From Cadophora sp. MPI-SDFR-AT-0126 (taxonomy: Eukaryota > Ascomycota > Leotiomycetes > Helotiales > Ploettnerulaceae), in NCBI GenBank assembly GCA_020747065.1, contig JAGMVK010000019.1, positions 124,001-188,000 on the forward strand: DNA of 64,000 bases, in the 5' to 3' direction. The notes beneath the pieces are model-generated. The model made no database searches, was not told the origin of the DNA, and saw only the letters and a list, made by a program, of their open reading frames with translations. Below, piece after piece: positions 55,990-64,000 of the stretch. How positions within the stretch are numbered: the stretch's first letter is position 1; every line of letters begins with the position of its first letter. The position numbers and the translations under genes are program-made.

Positions 55990-58868
55990 TTACGCTTCAT
56001 CATCTTCCTCTCCGTCATCATCTTGCACCTCTTTTGCAGCAGTGGGAGCTTTCTCTTCTTGCTTCCTCCACAGCCCAGCCAGAAAATCACTCGTGCTTGC
56101 TTCGTCGATTCCCTTATCCTCCCTCTTCTTGAGGAATCGAGGGAACCTCAAGCTTAGACCTTTCTCATCACTCACTAAGCCAATGGCTGCCGTGTAAGTG
56201 GGACTGATTGTGATATCTGTCTTGCATCAATCTCAAAGCCAAAAAGGCTTCCGAACGAGTAGAGACTTACCAGCAAACGCCATCTCCCACACTTCTTGCG
56301 GCTCAAACCAGACATCCGGATGCCCTCCCTCATAATCAACATAACTTGGTTTCCCGCCCAATACGTGTTCACCATCCTCATCATAGAATTCCTTATTAGC
56401 TTTGTAAAACGCATCGGTAAAACCAGATATACACTTGCAGACGGCCTCTAGCGAGCCAGTCTCCTCATTCCTGACAGCGAGCAGGATTGGCGACCACCAT
56501 TTCGATTTCCGCCCTTGGCCGTGCCAGCCAGCGACTGGGATGAGGTCTAATGTATCGAAAGTTGTGCTATAATCTTTCTTGACTTTCAACCAAGAGTCGA
56601 GCCGTTTGTCAGGTTCATAGGTGGCGAGAAGGGCTTTGCGGCGAGTTTTCTTTTCTGACGGTTCTTTATCTGCTTTTTTCTTGCCTTTGACGGTTTTTGA
56701 TAGTGGTTCTGGTGCTTCGTTTTCGGTAGAGCCTGCTTCCTCGTCTGCTAGTTTGGGGTTTGGGAGGTTATCTAGTATTTTTACCATGATGCCTTCACAT
56801 TTGATGTCGGTGGCGCTCTTGAAAAACTCAAGTACTGTTTCAGAGTCCTGAGATGTTGCATCGATACTCTTTACCCACGTGAACTGATTTGGGACTTCTG
56901 TGAACAGACCTCGGAGGAGCTCTCGTCTTTCCCGGAATGGTCGATCGAGTAAGGACTCGCCGTTCAGATACATGAGATCAAATGAGAACAAGCAGACTTC
57001 GACTTTGACGCTTCCGATAGCCACGTCTTTCCGGGCACGATTTGCGAGTGTTTGAAATGTTTTCAAATCGCCTGAATCTCGATCAACGGCGACAACTTCT
57101 CCTTCCATGATGAAGCTAGACACCCCTTCGCCACGGATCTTGGGTATCAAAGTAACCAGGTCAGGGTACTTGTCTGTCATGAGTTCGAGATGACGGGAGA
57201 ATATGGAGACTTTGCCTTGATCATCGCAATGCACCTGTGCACGTTGGCCATCGTACTTGTACTCGCAACTGAAGTCTCTGCCTTGTAGCTTAGTGAGCAT
57301 CTCCGAGAGATCTCGCGTGATACTGCCCAGCATGGGACGTAGCGGGATATGAAGGGCGAGCCCGCACCTGATGAGTAGCTCATCGCAAACGCCGATTTCC
57401 AGGAGCACTGGAATCAGATCGTTGTAGTTTGGTCGCTTTGCGAAACATGCTTTTACAATCTCCTCTGACTTTGACCACACTTCTGCCAATTCCTCTTTCT
57501 TAAGCTTGACTAGCTCAGCCGAAGACTTCACATGGAAATCGGCACCCGGCGGTCGAGACAGAAGTATTGCTCGAGACAGTGCAATCAACATGGTTGTTTT
57601 GACGGCTCCAATGCGAAGCTACACGCATGTGAGCATATCAATATTTGTTGTCAGGGAAGGATTGCCTACATGTTGACACAGAGTCCGGACGATATATCGA
57701 CTCTCTTCAGCGCCTCTTGCATCCTGTAAGAGTCGATCCACCACTCTTTGCTTGATCTCGCCACTACCAGTTCCCTGAGTTTTGGCAATCTTGACGAGTG
57801 ATTGGTAGACTCCTTTGATCGTAAGTGGCTTCGGTTTTCTGAGAGTAAAGCTTTGCCGTTTTTTTGCTTCGAAAGCGACATCGCCTGCATCGCCAACCTT
57901 GTCGTAAAGTGCCTTTAAGGACCTGTTATCTAAACCGCACACGTTTTTCAGGGCTTTAGAGATAGCTGAGCCCCCTAAGCCGAGCTCAAGCGATATGTAG
58001 GGCGGTGATATGGCATTGGTACTTAGCCAAACCTAGATCCAAAATGTCAGACGCATATCTACATAGCTTCGAAGTAAGTAGGAGGTGACGAGCAACACCA
58101 TGGTACATGTTTAGTATAGATCAAAGATGAGTTTATTGTACATACAGTAGGAAGTAGACTACTTGGGTCACCCTCAATTATAACTCGGAGCAGATTCACA
58201 AGAGTGTCCACAATCTTGATACGGCTTTGTGTACTATTGACCAGCACAAAGCATCTTGTGAGAAGTGCATACGATGCATCTCCTCCCTCTGCCGCCCAGT
58301 GTCCTTGTAGCTCTGCCACGTACTTTGAAGGATCGAATGTCAGAGGGCTTTCGTCAAATGGGATGTTGGAGGAGATGTTGTCTTCGGCGGATCCGGCGGA
58401 TTGTAATGAGAGGGTGTTCTTGCTTTTTAGTGCAAAGATGGAATGTGAAGCTTGCGTCTTGAGCGAATGAATTCCATCACTTTCTGGTTTGCCTTCGAGG
58501 GCTTTATTTGAGGCGACTACTTCGTTGTTGCCAGGTTCAAGCCCAGCCTGTCTTCCGTTTATATCGCCTCGCGTATCTCCTAATAGCCCATCGGTAGTGT
58601 CGCCGTTCCTAACCTTGGGACTTTCTGGAGCACCAGCTTCCTCTTGGTCCCATTCTGCCTGAAGCTTCCTAGCTAATTGTTCGTCGGTCAATTCTGCTGT
58701 GTCGCTCTGCTCCGTGGTACTCTCGATGTTTTGTGCGGCACTATTACTTGTCTGTATCGGAGGGGCTTCTTTTTGTTTCCCAAAAAAGAAGTCGAGGTTT
58801 CGAGAGCTTGCAGGAGAGGACTTGGAGTCATTGTTGACTTTGCGCTTCTTCGTAGGAGGAGGGGCCAT
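55990..58868 (-). CDS. CDC9: ATP-dependent DNA ligase I
   Basis: Joins Okazaki fragments and repair nicks. Four exons, 58146-58868, 57670-58032, 56271-57618 and 55990-56216; 886 residues. Starts MAPPPTKKRKV (nuclear signal) and carries a PIP-like box SSRNLDFFFGKQ for PCNA binding near residue 20. DNA-binding domain: SPLTFDPSKYVAELQGHW, WLSTNAISPPYISLELGLGG, EESRYIVRTLCQHLRIGAVK. Adenylation domain has nucleophile Lys483 in SCEYKYDGQRAQVH, then FIMEGEVVAVD, FSFDLMYLNGESLL, CEGIMVKIL, and SWLKVKKDY. OB domain ends EVWEMAFADITISPTYTAAI and GLVSDEKGLSLRFPRF. All motifs present. Acidic C-terminal tail. Divergent from TIP20. Confidence 0.97.
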
Positions 58869-59206
58869 TCTGGCTATGAGACTTGCTCAAGCTGCCCTTG
58901 AAATTGCCCTTACGCCTGTGTCACCCAGCATGTGCCCTCCATAAATCGCAAGATTCCTAGCCGATAATTCCATGGATGTCGATGTCGAGGTTCTGACATT
59001 GAAAGATTTCGATGTTGTTTGATGCCGTCATCGAAATCTGGGGAAGGCGCGTTTCAACGCACAGCTCGGCAGACCCTGGTCAGAGCTTCTCATCCTGAAC
59101 TTGATAAGAAAAAGTGTCCACAGCTCCAATACTTTTCTCAGTTCCCAAGCTCTGCTTCACAGTCTCTCTCAGTCGCATCGCATCGCCTCGCATCCATACG
59201 TTAGCC
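58869..59206. promoter_or_regulatory. Divergent CDC9/TIP20 promoter
   Basis: 338 bp between the starts. A GGCGCGTTT element at about 59045-59053 resembles E2F/MBF-type sites expected at a replication ligase gene. Confidence 0.4.
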
Positions 59207-61896
59207 ATGGCAACTTCTTCATTGCCTCGACAGACGTCGTTGAGTCGACAGAAGAGCCCCGTCGCAGTGTTGCTAAACCCTCAAACGGATATTCCTCTTG
59301 GAGAAAGAGACATCAGAGTAGAGGACTTCCTGAACGACAAAATACAAACAGCTGCGGACCTCGGAGATATCTCAAGCTTGCTAGCCAGTGTGGAGCTTCA
59401 AAAAACACAACTTGAAAGCCAGGTAATTATTTAATCTCAATTCGTTGGTCAACATTTGCTGAGCGCATTTGTAGCTTCGACATGCCACATCCGAATTGAA
59501 AGAGGCACGAGTGGTGGCCGCCAACCGTAATGCCTTGATGATGGAGCAATCGCAAGAATTCGAAAGGGGATACACCAATGTTCTTGACCGTCTGAAGATT
59601 GTCACATCATCGGAAACACCAGAAGAAGCGAAACGGAGATTCGAGAAACCTTTGGAGAAGCTACGGAAACTTGAATTGGCCCAAGCATATGTCAAGCTCT
59701 TGGAGGAGGCAGAATCATTGAAGAAAGAGGCAAAATCATATCTGCCAGGAAGTCCAAAGGAAGCCTTGAAGCCATACACAAAGTTGAAAGAGATTGCGAT
59801 GATATTGCCCGAGTTACAGGAAGGAGCAGAGGGAAGTGGGGTCCACCTCGTCAAGTTCATCCAAGAAACCACAGATAATCTTTGGGTCGAAATGAAGAAG
59901 ATCATGTTGGATGAATTCGAAGCAGTTCTGAAAAAGTCGAAATGGCCAGATGCCAGCAGCGAGCCAACAACAGAATGGAGCGATTGTTTGGAAAAACTTC
60001 TGGACTTGCAGATGCCCGAGATTGTTGCTGCACGTGAACCTCTTGTCCTCTTACCCATGGAGGTCCTTGCAAAGCCATTTGTACAGCAGTTCAGATATCA
60101 CTTTTTCAGCGACAAGCCTACGAACCATCCAACTCAGGTTGGTACTCGCTTCAATAAATTGCATTACTCGTTGCTGACTGACTATTCATAGCTCGGAAAC
60201 TACTATTTTGAGTGGTTCCTTGGAACCGTTACCAAGTGGCAAAACTTCTTCAGAGAAAATATTGGCCCCGTCCTTGCTGCTCATTTCAGGGGTAACATTT
60301 ATTCGGGCAACGCTCTTTACGTTGACCCAGTAGCTGCCTTCGTAACAGCCCTGCTACCCGTGTTGAAAGCAAAGGTCGATGCCCAAATCGAGTCCGTTGC
60401 GAATAATCCGCAACTGCTAAGCCGCTTCATGGTCCAGCTGATGAATTTCGATGAGACAATCAGAAAGAAGTTCAATTACGATGGAGGCAACCCGGATCTG
60501 GGCTGGAAAGGCCTCACATGGGACGTTCTTGACCGGTGGTTCGATACATGGTACGAAATCGAGAAGAAATTTGCGCTGGACAGATACTGGGACATCAACA
60601 AATCTCCAGACAGTACTACGATTGACTATGATAGCTCTGGTCCTGGCAAGACTAAGCCTACATATGGCGCAATCAAGGTTACGGACCTCATCCAAACAGA
60701 GACTCTTCAATACAATAAGCTACGAAAGTTTTCCCATAGGATGAAATTCCTTATTGGCATTCAAGCCGAGATTCTGGATCTCTACTATGGCCGCCTGAAG
60801 GATTCTCTGGATGTTTATAGCACAATCACATCTACAGTCGGTCGTACGATTCATGGAATCACCAAGGAGCAAGAAGCTGCTCTTCAAGGTATTGGCAGAT
60901 TTGAGACTCTTTGCAAGGTGTTCGGCAGCGCTGAGCATCTTATCTCGATGATGAAAGACTGGAGCAACGAGGAAGTAAGTCTTTGCTATCCGATGGGTTT
61001 TCTCTCTTGTTGTTTATCAAACTAATAAACAAAGTTCTTCATCGATATGTGGGAAGATCTGCAGGAAAGAGCAAAAGACACAGACAGCAATGCCAAACTC
61101 GCTGGTGAAATGTCATATAACGAAGTCAGAGATAGCACGTCAGACGCTATGGGTTCCGAGTCGGAAGGCGCCGTGTTTGACAAGACAATCGAGACCTTTG
61201 AGAAGCTTCGCCAAATGGCCGAGTCGTATATCACGCAAGCTATCAAATACTCCTTTCCAGTATCTTTCAAACAGTACATCACTAGGCCGCAATGGTGCAC
61301 GATTGGAGATGCTTCTTCCAGTAAGTCCTCTGACTCTAGATTTCAGCGCACACTCTAATTCATTGACAGGCTCATATCCCTCCGCAAGGACTGCAGAACT
61401 TGACGGACCACTTCGGGTATATTTACTTCTTGCATTTCGCTTTCACTTTACTGATGTTAACCAGGAATTAACCCAAAGCATGGAGTTCTTGCGAAAGGTG
61501 CTTGCTGATGCACCATTCCGGCGTATCTGGCGCGATGCACTTGGGAGCCTTCAAGATTTGATCTTCCACGACGTTCTTCTTAGACAAGAGTTCACCACCC
61601 TTGGTGCAGCACAACTTCGATTCGACTTTGAGGCTATCCAAGCAACAATTAGCCGACACATGAAGTACGGTGAGGGATCAACTTTCGCGATGCCGAAGTT
61701 GAGAGAAGCAATATTCTTATTGAGCCTTCCTGTTGATGCTGAGGGTGACCAAAAGTCTCTCAAGGAAGTCAGCGAGGAGATATTCGCAGATGGTCAGCGG
61801 ACCTCAGATGCACTTGAGAGCCTGGGGGTGAAGCATCTTACGAATGGCGAGGCCAGGGCTGTTCTGGCGAAGAGACTCGAGGCAAGCATTGATTAG
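59207..61896 (+). CDS. TIP20: Tip20/RINT1 family vesicle-tethering protein
   Basis: Subunit of the Dsl1 tethering complex for Golgi-to-ER COPI vesicles. Six exons, 59207-59422, 59475-60137, 60192-60974, 61035-61320, 61370-61416 and 61465-61896; 808 residues, all phases fit. N-terminal coiled coil (DISSLLASVELQKTQLESQL, RHATSELKEARVVAANRNAL), then the RINT1/TIP20 helical-rod domain: WEWF-like segment NYYFEWFLGTVTKWQNFF, LQTVLR-region replaced by WKGLTWDVLDRWFDTWYEIE, MKFLIGIQAEILDLYYGRLK, and the end FLRKVLADAPFRRIWRDALG, LRFDFEAIQATISRHM. Typical family length. Acts at the ER membrane as a peripheral protein; no membrane helix seen. Confidence 0.9.
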
Positions 61897-62284
61897 AGCG
61901 GCATTTTAAGGAGTTTCGCATCGGGCGCTTTAGACGAAACGGTGCTAGATTGAGTATAGAATGATGAAGAGACATCACGTTACGATCAGAACATGAGCAG
62001 ATAAGAGACCACAAACCAGATCATTATTCTGACATCAAAAGGGGCATTGATTGTCAGAAAAGTGGCTTTTCAGAGTGATGGATGTCATGATGTAATCGAA
62101 GAAATCGCAGCCGACGCTTCGCCTCGAGTTGACTTAGTACAATTTTATGAGCCCGTCATAGACTACATGCCAACAACATTCTGTCAAAATCATAAAAGAG
62201 AAGCAGATAACGGCACCAGATCTGTTCATAAACTCACAATTTCGCCGAAAATTTGAAGGAAAAATTACAGTATCGAATTGCAAA
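61897..62284. other. Intergenic region TIP20 to small charged protein gene
   Basis: 388 bp, AT-rich toward 62200-62284; holds the TIP20 3' end and the next promoter. Confidence 0.5.
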
Positions 62285-62781
62285 ATGACTTCAAGCAAAG
62301 GTAAGAATACACCCTGGTCTTTTGTTTTAAGCAAAATAATGACCTTTCGCGCAGGAAAGCCAACGGATCCCGAACTGAGGGAGCAGATCAAAGAAGGTAT
62401 GAAGCGCTATGGTTTTGACGTGCCGGATACTTCATGTAACATTCACTCATGCTGGTGTTGCGTGCAGAGATCAAGCAGGAGCCCAATAAATCCGGCGGTG
62501 GTGAGGGACAATGGTCCGCATGGAAGGTAATATATGATCATCTTTTCTCATCTTTTGTCTTATCCACTTTCGTCGTTCCCTTTGTCCTCGGTTAATCTGA
62601 GCCCTGGAATCATTGAAGCTATAGATCTACACACCCAATGATGTGTCACCGACGAAGCAAATGGCTGACTTTGTAACAGGCTACGAAACTCGCTAAAGAG
62701 TATGAGAAGCAAGGGGGCGATTATGAGGACGAGGCTGGAAGTAAGAATAAGCCTAAGAAAGGGGAGCCGGAGAAGAAATAG
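62285..62781 (+). CDS. Small highly charged conserved-looking protein
   Basis: Four exons, 62285-62300, 62355-62396, 62468-62526 and 62680-62781; 72 residues. No open frame covers it unspliced, yet every junction is a good GT-AG site and the frame is exact: MTSSKGKPTDPELREQIKEE, IKQEPNKSGGGEGQWSAWKA, TKLAKEYEKQGGDYEDEAGS, then a Lys/Pro/Glu-rich end. Mostly hydrophilic and helical, no signal or membrane segment. I have the impression that similar small proteins (QWSAWKA...EYEKQGGDYE) are common in Pezizomycotina, but know no function. Confidence 0.75.
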
Positions 62782-63337
62782 TAGATGAGAAACTATAGGC
62801 ATTGGGTAGAGCAGGTTGAGTCTAGATATCGACGACCTTTGGAATCACTTCGCCTGTTCTGGGTCGAGATCAATTCGAAAATATTTTGATCAGAACTCCA
62901 CTGCCATGTGATCGGGTTGCTTGATGATCCCTCTGACAGGTGAAACTCGTGTTCTGCTCTCGTCCAACCCTCCCGCCTGTTCATTGATATAGGCAGCTCA
63001 AGATAAAATTGAAGAAGTAAACACTTTTACGTGCGAGTAAAGGATAGGCACCCGCCGAATCGTATCGTAACATCATTGTTTGCTCAAAGCCATTTTGGTG
63101 ACTAGATAAAATTCTAATTAAAGGCTTCCATTAAATTAAGTAAAATTTTATCTCAGCTGGATAGACAAAATGAGAGACTTGGGTATGTTTCGGTCCTCAA
63201 AACACCTCCAGACAGTAGCAATAGGTGCGCTCGCTACCGACCAGAGAGGCCAGGACAACATGTGGTGCTAGAGAAACAAAATCATCATGCCTCTGTGCAA
63301 TCGATCAAACTTGGTGTACTACACACTAAAGGAATAG
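62782..63337. other. Intergenic, nothing recognised
   Basis: AT-rich around 63100-63160; no coding or RNA features seen. Confidence 0.5.
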
Positions 63338-63910
63338 CTAAGTGTCTACCTTCTGACACACTTTGACCTCAAAGCGGAATTCTCTGGATTTGTTTGATCG
63401 CAGCTCAATCCAGCGATCCAAAGACTTTATAAATTCTTGAATCTGATTCTGCTCAAACAGATACCAAGAACGCAGTGTTCGAGGCACTGATCTTGTAGGC
63501 AAAGTGATGAATCGCATTGGTAACTTACATCTCGACATACCCTGCGACCAAGCTGGATAAAATGAAAGTATGGCCAATTGACCCCTGTGCTGAGATTCAG
63601 GAGATGTGCCAAGACCAGAACTAGACCAATGAACAAAGGGCAGCGCCTCGCTTGAGAGCAGGTCATTTGTTTGACATCCTAGAATTGCGATCACAAGCAC
63701 ACATTGGTCGGAATTTGTTTCAAAGGTCATGGATCTGGTGATAAATCTGGGCTGAAGGCCGAACGGCCATTCCGAATCATTGAAGACAACACTAATCAAT
63801 ACTACATCAGCTGAATTCCTGTTCTTCGCAGTAGCCATGTAGCAGCCAAGATCTTTGTTTTTGCATTTTACCGCGGACGCAACCCAGTCTATATGTGGCA
63901 AGCAATTCAT
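63338..63910 (-). CDS. Doubtful hypothetical ORF, 190 codons
   Basis: Uninterrupted minus-strand frame from ATG at 63910 to a stop at 63338. The last 60 residues (LRSWYLFEQNQIQEFIKSLD, RWIELRSNKSREFRFEVKVC) look protein-like; the rest is ordinary. A perfect GTAAGT donor lies inside the frame (about 63526-63531), with an acceptor that would remove only 42 nt in frame, short for this genome. It could be the 3' exons of a gene mostly outside the window, or chance. No family recognised. Confidence 0.35.
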   Translation of the reverse strand: MNCLPHIDWVASAVKCKNKDLGCYMATAKNRNSADVVLISVVFNDSEWPFGLQPRFITRSMTFETNSDQCVLVIAILGCQTNDLLSSEALPFVHWSSSGLGTSPESQHRGQLAILSFYPAWSQGMSRCKLPMRFITLPTRSVPRTLRSWYLFEQNQIQEFIKSLDRWIELRSNKSREFRFEVKVCQKVDT

Positions 63911-64000
63911 CTAATATCGATCCCCGCCGTACCGAATTCAATTATTCAAGATGTTCACGCACGGGGTAAAATGCTCGATGGCTTTCTGTCAGGTAATCTT

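Overview
This is nuclear DNA of a filamentous ascomycete (Pezizomycotina; a leotiomycete such as a member of Helotiales is my guess from gene style, not proven). Genes are separated by ordinary fungal intergenic DNA, most carry several 45-140 nt introns with GTNNGN...YAG ends and CTRAY branch sites, and the proteins are standard ascomycete housekeeping factors. I see no transposon, virus, rRNA or CRISPR array. I recognise about 26 protein genes and one tRNA gene. Exon structures below were worked out by hand from reading frames and splice signals; where stated, exon lengths keep the frame exactly.

Layout. 1-1050 (-): 5' part of the SKN7 stress regulator, followed by 3 kb of repeat-rich upstream DNA. 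4.1-6.6 kb: divergent UPF0235 protein and HAD 'Swiss Army Knife' RNA-repair-like protein. 7.9-11.1 kb: divergent RRP6 (nuclear exosome) and MDM35 (mitochondrial lipid transfer). 12.0-15.0 kb: a small two-helix membrane protein whose ORF ends 11 nt before the start of GPI1 (GPI-GlcNAc transferase subunit). 15.45 kb: tRNA-Asn(GTT) carrying the usual anticodon-loop intron plus a second 52-nt insert. 16.3-23.1 kb: divergent unknown helical protein and a large ankyrin/coiled-coil protein. 23.4-27.8 kb: PRI1 primase and DHH1 helicase. 31.8-36.9 kb: LST7 (folliculin), RPT3 proteasome ATPase, a small unknown protein. 38.4-43.9 kb: MIS14 kinetochore, TRM10 tRNA methyltransferase, MSH2 mismatch repair. 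44.2-48.7 kb: divergent GRC3 and RPA34, both acting on rRNA. 49.6-53.5 kb: cytosolic SHMT, an HNH nuclease, a haloacid-dehalogenase-type hydrolase. 54.4-62.8 kb: a bZIP factor with two GC-AG introns, DNA ligase I, TIP20/RINT1, a small charged protein. One doubtful ORF lies near the right edge.

Functional themes are RNA metabolism (RRP6, DHH1, TRM10, GRC3, RPA34, RNA-repair-like protein) and DNA replication or repair (PRI1, MSH2, ligase I). Many neighbours are divergent pairs sharing promoters of 195-375 bp. The most noteworthy observations are the doubly interrupted tRNA-Asn gene, the tandem small-membrane-protein/GPI1 arrangement, very small exons (4 nt in GPI1, 17 nt in SKN7) and the paired GC-AG introns of the bZIP gene.
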